Part shown: piece by piece, positions 42,707-51,446 of the stretch
Position numbering within the stretch: the stretch's first letter is position 1
Layout: each line of letters starts with the position of its first letter
Assembly (NCBI RefSeq): GCF_014641455.1
Contig: NZ_BMHT01000006.1
Span: 248,001-312,000 of the forward strand
DNA length: 64,000 bases
DNA from: Hymenobacter cavernae
GTDB lineage: Bacteria > Bacteroidota > Bacteroidia > Cytophagales > Hymenobacteraceae
Direction of reading: 5' to 3'
Notes under the pieces: model-generated
What the model was told of the DNA's origin: nothing
Seen by the model: the letters and a program-made list of their open reading frames with translations, nothing else
Database searches by the model: none
Position numbers and translations under genes: made by a program

Positions 42707-43569
42707 TTAGGCACAGCGGCGCCAGCTGGCGCGTAGGTTTCGGCTTCCCGACGAACGTGCGCCGTTTGAGAAGCCAGCACTTGTTTCCGAGCGTCGAGCA
42801 CGTCAACGGTTAAGGTATAATTGCCGGTTGGCAGCGGCCCGAGCGGCAACTCGCCAAGAATGGTGGTCGGCTTTCCAGCAGCTACGTTATCCAGAGATGC
42901 CTCGGCATCGGCGGCAGCTCCTTCTTCCGATTGCAGATGATACCGCAAGCTCAGTTTCTGACTTTGCGGTGCCTGGTATAACTCTGCGTAGAAGTAAAGC
43001 TGGTTAGCGCCACGCGTGTACATGCCGCCGGGTGTGCGCGTCAGCAAGTAGCCGCCCCGCGTAAAATTGTTCTGTCCCGGCGACTTTGCGGCGGGGCGCG
43101 CCAGCAGCACCAGGTCGCTCAAGGCAGTGCCTTTGCCCGCTGATTGAAGCACCAGCGGCATCTCGGCAGTTCCTTCCGCGCCGGCGTGGTACTGGTCGCG
43201 CACCCGGCCGCGGAGCGTGTAGCTACCATCCAGTAGCACGATTCGCTTCTGAAAGCTCAGCGGGTTTTTGATGGCTGCCGTAGTATCGTTGAGCACGGGC
43301 GGCTTCAGCGTGATGGTTTCCTGGTAAGCAGGCTTGCCGTCAGCTTTCAGGATTTCCAGCGTCACGGTAGCGGCAGCCTGAAACGTTTTGGGCGCCCGTT
43401 GCCTATACGTCAGCGACTGGCTTGGCACCGTCACGTAGATTTCCACTTCGGCGCCTTTCACCGTCTGGTCCTGGTTGCGGAAGCGGGCTACGTCGAGTAG
43501 CAACTGAGGTGTAGCAGCCTGCGCCGTTGAGGCGATTAACCCAAGAAATAACAGAAGCAGCAAACGCAT
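42703..43569 (-). CDS. Exported beta-sandwich protein, GWxTD N-terminal-domain-like
   Basis: A 288-aa protein with a signal peptide (MRLLLLLFLGLIASTAQA). The mature start LLLDVARFRNQDQTVKGAEVEIYVTVPSQSLTYR resembles the N-terminal beta domains of GWxTD-containing Bacteroidota proteins, but the GWxTD domain itself is absent. The rest is beta-rich (VTLEILKADGKPAYQETITL and similar). It overlaps the acyltransferase start by 4 bases, so the two act together or are at least co-expressed. The ATG at 43569 begins the signal peptide. Confidence 0.65.
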   Translation of the reverse strand: MRLLLLLFLGLIASTAQAATPQLLLDVARFRNQDQTVKGAEVEIYVTVPSQSLTYRQRAPKTFQAAATVTLEILKADGKPAYQETITLKPPVLNDTTAAIKNPLSFQKRIVLLDGSYTLRGRVRDQYHAGAEGTAEMPLVLQSAGKGTALSDLVLLARPAAKSPGQNNFTRGGYLLTRTPGGMYTRGANQLYFYAELYQAPQSQKLSLRYHLQSEEGAAADAEASLDNVAAGKPTTILGELPLGPLPTGNYTLTVDVLDARKQVLASQTAHVRREAETYAPAGAAVPK

Positions 43570-43698
43570 AGGAATACAAAAACCTAGGTATATGACAGGA
43601 ATAAGACAAAGTGTCGGTACTTGCACCCATGAGGCCGGCAACGAACCTAGCTAGCCCCATTCAACACCCAACATTCAAAACTCCACATTTCCCTCGAA

Positions 43699-44331
43699 AT
43701 GCCCGTTTTATTCGAAGCGCAGTACCATCCGCCCGCAACGTTTTTCGCCGAACTTATAGGGGCTGATTCGTTGTTACTAGAGAGCAAAGAGCATTACCGC
43801 AAGCAAACATACCGCAACCGCTGCCTGATTCTGACGGCGCAGGGCGTGAAGCCGCTCACGGTGCCGGTTGTTGATGGCAACCGGAGCGAAAAAGTGGGCA
43901 TTGCGGCGCTGGAAATCGACTATCGGCAGAACTGGGTGCATCAACACTGGCGGACGCTCCAAACCGCGTACGGCGGCACACCGTATTTTGAATTTTACGC
44001 CGACTATCTCCACGATATTTACGTAAAGAAGATTCCGCTCCTATTTGACCTTAACCTAGCCCTGTTGTATTTTTATCTGCGTTGCCTTCGGATGCGAATT
44101 CCCGTGGAGTTCACCACTGAGTATCACCCCTCCTACGATCCCACAGCCGTGCGCGACCGGCGCGATTGGCTGACACCGAAAGGTGTTTCCGACTCCGAAC
44201 CTGACAGGATGTCCGACTCTGGCAGGGTTCGACCCTACCCACAGTCCTTTGGCGCACGTTTTGTACCCAACTTAAGCATCCTGGACCTGCTTTTCATGCA
44301 AGGACCAGCCGCCGGTGGGTTTCTCGTGTAG
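43699..44331 (+). CDS. WbqC-like family protein
   Basis: A 210-aa protein of the WbqC family: FEAQYHPPATFFAELIGADSLLLESKEHYRKQTYRNRCLIL, PLTVPV, WVHQHWRTLQTAYGGTPYFEFYADYL and, at the C-terminus, FVPNLSILDLLFMQGPAA. The family is linked to surface polysaccharide biosynthesis in some bacteria, but its activity is unproven. Between DWLTPK and the C-terminal block there is an extra stretch GVSDSEPDRMSDSGRVR, coded by a short direct repeat (44184-44228) and probably inserted. Confidence 0.85.
   Translation: MPVLFEAQYHPPATFFAELIGADSLLLESKEHYRKQTYRNRCLILTAQGVKPLTVPVVDGNRSEKVGIAALEIDYRQNWVHQHWRTLQTAYGGTPYFEFYADYLHDIYVKKIPLLFDLNLALLYFYLRCLRMRIPVEFTTEYHPSYDPTAVRDRRDWLTPKGVSDSEPDRMSDSGRVRPYPQSFGARFVPNLSILDLLFMQGPAAGGFLV
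44184..44228. repeat. In-frame direct repeat inserted in the WbqC-like gene
   Basis: Two imperfect units of about 20 bases share TCCGACTC: TTTCCGACTCCGAACCTGAC then TGTCCGACTCTGGCAGGG. They add about 16 residues to a variable loop without breaking the frame. Confidence 0.5.
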
Positions 44332-44454
44332 CTTCACCACCGCCCTCGAACCTTCGCCCGACTTATCCTGTTTTCAGGTTGTATCGGCCCAACCCGCTCG
44401 AAAATCGCTTCGGCGCACTTGCGGGGTTCCCTTTTTCTTCACTACCTTATCTGC

Positions 44455-47061
44455 ATGGAAGCTAAATTCTCAAATCGTGTCAAGGAGGTCATCTCCCTGA
44501 GTCGGGAGGAAGCCATCCGGCTTGGGCACGACTATATCGGTACCGAACATTTGCTATTGGGCATGATTCGCGAAGGCGAAGGCACTGCTATTGGATTACT
44601 CAAGAAACTGGGTGTATCGGTAGAGGAGCTGAAGTACGCCTTGGAACAAGCCACTCGCAATACGGCTACGCAGGGAACGAGCATTACCGGCTCCATCCCG
44701 CTGACCAAGCAAACCGAGAAAGTCCTCAAGATTACCTATCTGGAAGCCAAAATCTTCAAGAGCGAAATCATCGGCACCGAGCACCTGCTGCTGTCGATCC
44801 TGCGCGATGAAGACAATATCTCGTCTCAAATCCTTAGCAAATTCAACGTGAACTACGAATCTGTGCGTGACTCGCTGGATTATCACGGCAATGCCGCTAA
44901 TAATCCCACGTCGGGCCCCGAGGCCGATGACGACGACAACGACCGCCTGTTTGGCGGCAACGCCGGTCGCGGTGGTGCCGGTGGCAGCGGCGCAGCAGCC
45001 AAGAAGCCCGGCGAAAAATCGCGCACCCCGGTGCTCGACAACTTCGGCCGTGACCTTACGAAGCTAGCTGAGGAAGACAAACTCGACCCTATCGTAGGTC
45101 GTGAAAAAGAAATTGAGCGCGTGGCCCAGATTCTGAGCCGCCGCAAGAAGAATAACCCAATCCTGATTGGTGAGCCTGGTGTTGGTAAAACAGCTATTGC
45201 TGAAGGCCTAGCTTTGCGCATCATCCAGAAGAAAGTTTCGCGCGTGCTGTTCGGTAAGCGTGTCGTTACGCTCGACCTAGCTTCGCTGGTGGCTGGTACC
45301 AAATACCGTGGTCAGTTTGAGGAGCGCATGAAGGCGGTGATGAACGAGCTGGAGAAGTCGCCTGATGTGATTCTGTTTATCGACGAGTTGCACACCATCG
45401 TGGGCGCTGGCGGTGCTTCGGGTTCGCTCGACGCTTCGAACATGTTCAAGCCTGCCCTGGCTCGCGGCGAAATCCAATGCATTGGCGCTACCACGCTTGA
45501 TGAGTACCGTCAGTACATCGAGAAGGATGGTGCCCTGGCTCGTCGTTTCCAGATGGTGATGGTTGACCCAACCACGCCGGAAGAAACCATCGAGATTCTG
45601 CACAACATCAAAGACAAGTACCAGGATCACCACCATGTACTGTACACCGACAAAGCTATTGAGGCTTGCGTGAAGCTGTCGGATCGTTACATGAGCGACC
45701 GGTTCTTGCCAGACAAAGCCATCGACATTCTCGACGAGGCTGGTGCCCGCGTGCACATCAACAACATTGTGGTTCCCGAAGATATCTTGAAGCTCGAAGA
45801 GCAGATTGAGAACATCAAGTCGGAAAAGAACCGCGTGGTGAAGTCGCAGAAGTACGAAGAAGCTGCTCAGCTCCGCGATAAGGAGAAGAAGCTTCTGGAG
45901 CAACTCGACACGGCCAAGAAGAACTGGGAAGACGAGACCAAGAAGAAGCGGTACACCGTGAAAGAGGAAAACGTGGCAGAAGTTATTGCCATGATGACCG
46001 GCATCCCCGTGAACCGTGTTGCTCAGAACGAAGGCGAGAAATTGCTGAACATGGGTAACGAGCTGAAGGGCAAAGTAATCGGTCAGGACAAGGCTATTGC
46101 GCAGCTTGTGAAAGCTATTCAGCGTACTCGCGTTGGTTTGAAAGATCCGAAGAAGCCAATTGGTTCGTTCGTGTTCCTAGGTCCAACGGGTGTAGGTAAG
46201 ACGGAGCTAGCTAAGGTGCTAGCTACCTATCTCTTCGACAAGGAGGATTCACTCGTGCGTATCGACATGAGTGAGTACATGGAGAAATTCAGCGTATCGC
46301 GCCTGGTTGGCGCGCCTCCCGGATACGTGGGTTACGAAGAAGGTGGTCAGTTGACGGAGAAAATCCGCCGCAAGCCATACTCGGTCATCCTGCTTGACGA
46401 GATTGAGAAAGCTCACCCCGATGTGTACAACTTGCTGCTGCAAGTGCTCGACGACGGTATCTTGACGGACGGCCTAGGTCGTAAGGTTGACTTCCGTAAC
46501 ACGATCATCATCATGACCTCCAACATTGGAGCCCGCGACTTGCAGGACTTCGGCGCTGGTATCGGCTTCGGCACTAAAGCTCGGAACGAGAACATGGATG
46601 AGATTACGAAAGGCACCATCACCAATGCCTTGCGCAAGACCTTCTCGCCGGAATTTCTTAACCGTTTGGACGATGTGATTGTCTTCAACTCGCTCGAGAA
46701 AAAAGACATCCACCGCATCATCGACATCTCGCTGGCGAAGCTGCTGGGCCGCATTCAGACTCTAGGTTACCGCGTAGAGTTGACCGAAGCCGCTAAGGAC
46801 TTCGTGGCTGAGAAAGGCTACGATCCGAAGTTTGGTGCCCGTCCGCTGAACCGTGCTATCCAGAAGTACATCGAGGATCCGATTGCGGAGGAAATCCTGA
46901 AGGCTCAAGTGGTACAAGGTGATGTCATCACTGCCGACTACACGGAAGGCGCTGAAGAACTAACCTTCGCCGTGAGCAAAAGCGGTGAAACCCCAAACTT
47001 AGCTAGTGACGAGCGCCCCGAAGAGGCACCCGAGTCGCCAGAAGGAAAAAAGGGCGAATAA
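44455..47061 (+). CDS. clpC: ATP-dependent Clp protease ATPase subunit ClpC
   Basis: An 868-aa AAA+ unfoldase that feeds proteins to ClpP. Two N-terminal Clp_N repeats (ARLGHDYIGTEHLLLGMI-like and IGTEHLLLSILRDEDNI), D1 with Walker A GEPGVGKT and Walker B VILFIDELH, a UVR-like middle region (KYEEAAQLRDKEKKLLEQL), D2 with Walker A GPTGVGKT and VILLDEIEKAHPD, and the D2-small C-terminal domain. Unusual: an acidic then Gly/Ala-rich linker (about residues 150-190: GPEADDDDNDRLFGGNAGRGGAGG) between N-domain and D1. Codon use is strongly biased, suggesting high expression. The ATG at 44455 is used; codons upstream are extra. Confidence 0.95.
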   Translation: MEAKFSNRVKEVISLSREEAIRLGHDYIGTEHLLLGMIREGEGTAIGLLKKLGVSVEELKYALEQATRNTATQGTSITGSIPLTKQTEKVLKITYLEAKIFKSEIIGTEHLLLSILRDEDNISSQILSKFNVNYESVRDSLDYHGNAANNPTSGPEADDDDNDRLFGGNAGRGGAGGSGAAAKKPGEKSRTPVLDNFGRDLTKLAEEDKLDPIVGREKEIERVAQILSRRKKNNPILIGEPGVGKTAIAEGLALRIIQKKVSRVLFGKRVVTLDLASLVAGTKYRGQFEERMKAVMNELEKSPDVILFIDELHTIVGAGGASGSLDASNMFKPALARGEIQCIGATTLDEYRQYIEKDGALARRFQMVMVDPTTPEETIEILHNIKDKYQDHHHVLYTDKAIEACVKLSDRYMSDRFLPDKAIDILDEAGARVHINNIVVPEDILKLEEQIENIKSEKNRVVKSQKYEEAAQLRDKEKKLLEQLDTAKKNWEDETKKKRYTVKEENVAEVIAMMTGIPVNRVAQNEGEKLLNMGNELKGKVIGQDKAIAQLVKAIQRTRVGLKDPKKPIGSFVFLGPTGVGKTELAKVLATYLFDKEDSLVRIDMSEYMEKFSVSRLVGAPPGYVGYEEGGQLTEKIRRKPYSVILLDEIEKAHPDVYNLLLQVLDDGILTDGLGRKVDFRNTIIIMTSNIGARDLQDFGAGIGFGTKARNENMDEITKGTITNALRKTFSPEFLNRLDDVIVFNSLEKKDIHRIIDISLAKLLGRIQTLGYRVELTEAAKDFVAEKGYDPKFGARPLNRAIQKYIEDPIAEEILKAQVVQGDVITADYTEGAEELTFAVSKSGETPNLASDERPEEAPESPEGKKGE

Positions 47062-47082
47062 CTTAAGTTGATTTAAATACTA

Positions 47083-47118
47083 GAAGGCCGGTTCCTGAAA
47101 AGGAGCCGGCCTTTTTGT
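47083..47118 (+). terminator. Intrinsic terminator after clpC
   Basis: AAGGCCGGTTCCT pairs with AGGAGCCGGCCTT around GAAA-type loop bases, followed by T residues. Confidence 0.9.
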
Positions 47119-47275
47119 TTAAGAAATTTGTGTGTAGTTAACAGTTCCTTATATGGCTTGTAGTCGTTTTCAAAACACTTTCCTATCTACCTGTGACGAA
47201 CTTGGCTAAAAGCTAGAGACCTTGAATTTATAATTTTACCCGCTATAAGCTATGGACATTATTGTGCTGGAATTT

Positions 47276-47776
47276 TTATTTCTTTTTGATAAATATTCTC
47301 TGTCGGCCTTCTCGTTCAAGTATTATTAATGTATCATTTGTAAGTTCAACAATCTTATCAATGATCACTTCATAGTAGCTACCATTTCTATCTTGTTTTG
47401 CGTGGCCTTTATCAATTAGATACTGAGCTGCTGCACTGTATGGCTTTGGATATGATAATGTTTGATTTATTTCTTTTTTCTTCTCGTCATAGTACCATTC
47501 CCCTGTATCAATGTTTTTGGGTGTAAATTGCTTCGAGTAAGTTCCGTTAGCGTTGTAGACCATTAAAGGGCCTCTTGGAATTTCCCACCCCTTTTTGCCT
47601 AGCCCTGGTACATTATGCCAAATGGTGTCAACCTTGTTCCCTTTATCGTCTCTTAATTCAGAGAATTCCCAACCCCCAATTAACTCACTTCTTAATCCCT
47701 TGTTCTTATTAGATTGTCCAAACCCATAAACTGAAATAAAAACCATCAATATTGATATTAATCCAAATCTTGTCAT
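47276..47776 (-). CDS. A+T-rich exported lipocalin-like protein
   Basis: A 166-aa protein with a signal peptide (MTRFGLISILMVFISVYGFGQ). The mature part, ELIGGWEFSELRDDKGNKVDTIWH..., with NANGTYSKQF and later beta strands, resembles small lipocalin-like proteins that start with G-x-W. Base composition is far more A+T rich than its neighbours (many AAA, AAT, TTA codons), which points to acquisition by transfer. The ATG at 47776 begins the signal peptide. It stands alone. Confidence 0.65.
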   Translation of the reverse strand: MTRFGLISILMVFISVYGFGQSNKNKGLRSELIGGWEFSELRDDKGNKVDTIWHNVPGLGKKGWEIPRGPLMVYNANGTYSKQFTPKNIDTGEWYYDEKKKEINQTLSYPKPYSAAAQYLIDKGHAKQDRNGSYYEVIIDKIVELTNDTLIILEREGRQRIFIKKK

Positions 47777-47871
47777 CAGTTCTTTTTTAGTTAGATGTAT
47801 TATCGCAACCCAATAGCAATTATCGTACAAACGGCTGCGGTAGTGCTGCTATTCGGGTACAAAATCTATCT

Positions 47872-47946
47872 ATGGAATATGCCTCCGAGTTCAAGCATGA
47901 ATTCGTGGATGAGCAGATATATCTGTGGAGCACCTGGATATGCTAG
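47872..47946 (+). pseudogene. Possible remnant of a Uma2-family endonuclease gene
   Basis: A 24-codon open stretch reads MEYASEFKHEFVDEQIYLWS..., close to the N-terminal block of Uma2 (DUF820) proteins (Y-x-x-[AG]-S-E-x-KHE[FY]VDG-[EQ]-[IV]-Y). It stops at TAG inside GCTAGG and no continuation of the family was recognised. It would be a degraded fragment; the match rests on a short motif. Confidence 0.35.
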
Positions 47947-48049
47947 GTATTGTGATGTGTAGGTTACCCCCACGAAACATCATGTAAACCATCTTTTTTC
48001 CATTAGTCGAAATGACGGTCTTCACGCTTCTATACAGATAAGACGGAAA

Positions 48050-48078
48050 GCTGCACCAAATCTGGTGCGGCTTTTTTT
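48050..48078 (+). terminator. Hairpin terminator without an intact upstream gene
   Basis: GCTGCACCA pairs with TGGTGCGGC (one mismatch) followed by seven T. No intact plus-strand gene precedes it, so it may have belonged to the lost gene whose fragment is at 47872. Confidence 0.75.
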
Positions 48079-48127
48079 GTATCGTTCGGTTACCTTTGAA
48101 AATCTCGTTTACCCCACCCCATTTCGC

Positions 48128-49696
48128 ATGTCTCAATCGAACCACGAAGCGCACCTAGGTAAGTTTGAAGCCCTTGAACGCAAGAATGCCGAAGCGCTGC
48201 TCGGCGGCGGCCAGGCCCGCATAGATGCTCAGCACAAAAAAGGCAAGCTCACCGCCCGCGAACGAATAGATCTACTCATGGACGAAGGCTCGTTCGAGGA
48301 AATCGGCAAGTTTGTAATGCACCGCTCCAAGGACTTTGGCTTAGATAAGGAGTACTACCTAGGTGACGGCGTTGTGACGGGCTACGGCACCGTGAACGGC
48401 CGCTTGGTGTACGTCTTCTCGCAGGACTTCACCGTTTTTGGCGGCTCCCTGAGCGAGACGCACGCCGAGAAAATCGTGAAGATCATGGACCTAGCTATGA
48501 AGAACGGCGCACCCGTTATTGGTCTGAATGACTCGGGTGGGGCGCGTATTCAGGAGGGTGTGGTGAGCCTAGGTGGCTATGCTGATATCTTCTATAAGAA
48601 TACTCTAGCCTCGGGTGTAGTGCCGCAGTTATCGGCCGTGATGGGGCCGTGTGCAGGCGGGGCGGTGTACTCGCCCGCTATTACTGACTTTATCCTAATG
48701 GTAGAGGACACGAGCTATATGTTCGTGACCGGACCGAACGTGGTGAAGACGGTGACGCACGAAAACGTGACCAGCGAGGAGCTAGGTGGTGCCAGCACGC
48801 ACTCGGCCAAGAGCGGCGTAACGCATTTCTCCTGTGCTAATGAGGTGGTCTGCATCAACAACATCAAACAGCTGCTGAGCTACATGCCGCAGAACTGCGA
48901 GGAAACTGCCCCAGCCCTCCCCTACTCACCCGAAGGTGACGAGCTACGGCCCGAGTTGAACAACATCATCCCGGAAAACCCCAACCAGCCCTACGACATT
49001 CGTGACGTCATTCACGGCGTGATTGATGCGGGCTCGTTTCTGGAAGTACACCAGAATTTTGCCGAGAACATTGTAGTTGGCTTTGCTAGGCTAGGTGGGC
49101 GGAGCATCGGTATTGTGGGCAACCAGCCGGCCGTACTGGCGGGCGTGCTCGATATTAATGCGAGCACAAAGGCTGCGCGTTTTGTGCGCTTCTGCGACGC
49201 GTTCAATATTCCGCTGCTGGTGCTGGAAGACGTGCCCGGCTTCCTGCCCGGCACCGATCAGGAGTGGCGCGGCATTATTACGAACGGCGCCAAGCTGCTG
49301 TATGCGTTCTGCGAAGCTACGGTGCCGCGTATTACCGTCATTACCCGCAAAGCGTATGGCGGCGCCTACGATGTGATGAACTCCAAACACATTGGCGCCG
49401 ATATGAACTACGCGTGGCCTACGGCCGAAATTGCCGTGATGGGCGCGAAAGGAGCCGCCGAAATCATCTTCAAGCGCGAAATCGCGCAGGCCGAAGACCC
49501 GGAGACCAAGCTTCAGGAAAAAGTAGACGAGTACCAGCAGAAGTTTGCCACGCCGTACCGGGCGGCGCACCGCGGCTTCGTGGATGAAGTGATTGTGCCA
49601 GCCCAAACGCGCCAAAAACTCATCCGGGCACTTAAGATGTTGGAAAACAAAGTAGACACAATGCCACGGAAGAAGCACGGCAACATCCCGCTCTAA
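48128..49696 (+). CDS. Acyl-CoA carboxylase carboxyltransferase subunit (propionyl-CoA carboxylase beta-like)
   Basis: A 522-aa carboxyltransferase that moves CO2 from carboxybiotin to acyl-CoA, probably propionyl-CoA. Conserved blocks: GKLTARERIDLLMDEGSFEEIG, VYVFSQDFTVFGGSLSE, GLNDSGGARIQEGVVSLGGYADIF, MGPCAGGAVYSPA, GIVGNQPAVLAGVLDINASTKAARFVRFCDAFNIPLLVLEDVPGFLPGT and RKAYGGAYDVMNSKH. No biotin carboxylase or biotin carrier gene is adjacent. The ATG at 48128 gives the normal N-terminus. Confidence 0.93.
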   Translation: MSQSNHEAHLGKFEALERKNAEALLGGGQARIDAQHKKGKLTARERIDLLMDEGSFEEIGKFVMHRSKDFGLDKEYYLGDGVVTGYGTVNGRLVYVFSQDFTVFGGSLSETHAEKIVKIMDLAMKNGAPVIGLNDSGGARIQEGVVSLGGYADIFYKNTLASGVVPQLSAVMGPCAGGAVYSPAITDFILMVEDTSYMFVTGPNVVKTVTHENVTSEELGGASTHSAKSGVTHFSCANEVVCINNIKQLLSYMPQNCEETAPALPYSPEGDELRPELNNIIPENPNQPYDIRDVIHGVIDAGSFLEVHQNFAENIVVGFARLGGRSIGIVGNQPAVLAGVLDINASTKAARFVRFCDAFNIPLLVLEDVPGFLPGTDQEWRGIITNGAKLLYAFCEATVPRITVITRKAYGGAYDVMNSKHIGADMNYAWPTAEIAVMGAKGAAEIIFKREIAQAEDPETKLQEKVDEYQQKFATPYRAAHRGFVDEVIVPAQTRQKLIRALKMLENKVDTMPRKKHGNIPL

Positions 49697-49733
49697 TTAG
49701 CAGGCCTCTTCCTTTATTAACAATCCCTTTAGT

Positions 49734-50234
49734 ATGTACCGCCACATCTCAGACTTCCTAGCCGATTGGCAAATGGAAACGGCCTCTACCAGCAAGGTGC
49801 TAGAGGCTCTCACAGATTCTTCGCTCACGCAGCCTATCACGGCCGAAGGCCGGACCCTAGGTCAGCTAGCTTGGCACGTAGTGCAGACCCTGACGGAGAT
49901 GCCGCACAATGCAGGCTTGCTAGATAATAATGAGCTAGAAAACCAGCCTGTGCCTACTTCAGCCGCCACTTTTGGCGAAACGTACGCGCGCTTAGCGAAG
50001 CAAGTGGCCGCCATAGTAGAGGAGCGCTGGACCGACGATCAGCTAGGTGATGAGGTTCCGATGTACGGTGACGTGATGACGAAGCGTTTTATTTTGTCGC
50101 TGCTGATTCGCCATGAGGTTCACCACCGCGGGCAAATGACCGTATTGATGCGTCAGGCCGGCTTGCGGGTACCTGGGGTATATGGCCCTACTCGCGAAGA
50201 CTGGGTGGAATGGGGTATGCCTGTTCCTGCCTAG
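49734..50234 (+). CDS. DinB family protein
   Basis: A 166-aa four-helix DinB/YfiT-like protein. Likely metal ligands are the His in LAWHVVQT and the two His in RHEVHHRGQMTVLMRQAG, the typical three-His pattern of the family. Members include metal-dependent thiol transferases and damage-inducible proteins; this one's reaction is unknown. It follows the carboxyltransferase by 37 bases and precedes the M42 peptidase by 42 bases, so it may be co-transcribed. Confidence 0.88.
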   Translation: MYRHISDFLADWQMETASTSKVLEALTDSSLTQPITAEGRTLGQLAWHVVQTLTEMPHNAGLLDNNELENQPVPTSAATFGETYARLAKQVAAIVEERWTDDQLGDEVPMYGDVMTKRFILSLLIRHEVHHRGQMTVLMRQAGLRVPGVYGPTREDWVEWGMPVPA

Positions 50235-50276
50235 GCTGTTACTAATTTCACAGGCTTTTCAACTTAGATTTTCTAT

Positions 50277-51347
50277 ATGCGTCCGGAATCTTTTGAGTTT
50301 CTTCAGAAATACCTGAATAATCCTTCGCCTACTGGCTTCGAGAAAGAAGGCCAGAAACTATGGCTCGACTACCTTAAGCCCTACATTGACACGTATTTCG
50401 TTGACACCTATGGCACTGCCGTTGGGGTTATCAACCCGGATGCGAAGTACAAAGTCGTGATTGAGGCCCACGCCGACGAAATTGCCTACTTCGTCAACTA
50501 TATCACGAAGGAAGGCTACATCTACCTGCGTCGCAACGGCGGCTCTGATGCCCTGATTGCGCCTTCTAAGCGGGTTAACATTCACACGGCCAAGGGCATG
50601 GTGAAGGCGGTGTTTGGCTGGCCGGCCATCCACGTACGCAAACCCGATCAGGATAAAGCTCCGACGATCGAAACCATCTTCCTGGACTGCGGCGCCTCAT
50701 CAAAGCAGGAAGTCGAAGAAATGGGCGTGCACGTAGGCTCCGTCGTTACGTTTGAGGATGAGTTCTCGGTGCTGAACAACAAGTACTACGTAGGCCGCGC
50801 GCTCGACAACCGAGTTGGCGGCTTCATGATTGCCGAAGTTGCTCGGCGATTAAAGGAAGAGGGAAAGCAGCTGCCATTCGGCCTTTACATCGTGAATGCG
50901 GTGCAGGAAGAAATCGGTTTGCGTGGCGCGGAAATGATTGCGCACCGCATCATGCCCGACGCCGCCATCATCACCGACGTGATTCACGACACCCAGTCGC
51001 CGATGTACGAGAAGAAGACGGCCGGCGACCTAGCTTGCGGCAAAGGCCCGGTAATCACCTACGGCCCAGCCGTGCAGAACAACCTGCGCGACCTCATCAT
51101 CCGGACGGCTGAAGAAACCGAAACGCCCTTCCAGCGTGCCGCCGCTACCCGCGCCACCGGCACGGACACCGATGCCTTCGCCTACGCTGGCGCCGGTGTA
51201 GCTTCGGCACTTATCTCCTTGCCGCTGAAGTACATGCACACCACTGTAGAGACGGTACACCAGGACGACGTAGAGAATGTAATTAAGCTCATCTACGAAA
51301 CGCTGTTCCGCATCGAAGATGGCCACGACTTCCGGTACTTTTCTTAA
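50277..51347 (+). CDS. M42 family metallopeptidase (glutamyl aminopeptidase/endoglucanase M family)
   Basis: A 356-aa cytoplasmic di-metal aminopeptidase. Metal ligands lie in EAHADEIAYFV (His, Asp), GRALDNRVGGFM (Asp), NAVQEEIGLRGAEM (catalytic Glu pair) and AAIITDVIHD. MHTTVETVHQDDVENVIKLI near the C-terminus holds the last His. Length and domain order fit the family. A TAGATTTT box at 50264-50271 may be its own promoter. Confidence 0.93.
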   Translation: MRPESFEFLQKYLNNPSPTGFEKEGQKLWLDYLKPYIDTYFVDTYGTAVGVINPDAKYKVVIEAHADEIAYFVNYITKEGYIYLRRNGGSDALIAPSKRVNIHTAKGMVKAVFGWPAIHVRKPDQDKAPTIETIFLDCGASSKQEVEEMGVHVGSVVTFEDEFSVLNNKYYVGRALDNRVGGFMIAEVARRLKEEGKQLPFGLYIVNAVQEEIGLRGAEMIAHRIMPDAAIITDVIHDTQSPMYEKKTAGDLACGKGPVITYGPAVQNNLRDLIIRTAEETETPFQRAAATRATGTDTDAFAYAGAGVASALISLPLKYMHTTVETVHQDDVENVIKLIYETLFRIEDGHDFRYFS

Positions 51348-51370
51348 GTTTTAACCCGTTTGCTTAAGTA

Positions 51371-51420
51371 AGGGCCTGCGTAGGCTAGGATGAACATCAC
51401 CTAGCTTACGCAGGCCCTTC
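51371..51420 (+). terminator. Hairpin terminator after the M42 gene
   Basis: AGGGCCTGCGTAGGCTAGG pairs, with two mismatches, with CCTAGCTTACGCAGGCCCT. Only a short T-run follows. Confidence 0.7.
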
Positions 51421-51446
51421 GCTATCTACAAGCTAGGTTCTTGCGC

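Noticed and set aside
47891..48154. A minus-strand open frame upstream of the carboxyltransferase
   Set aside because: It crosses the orphan terminator and the start of a secure gene and shows no protein-like features.
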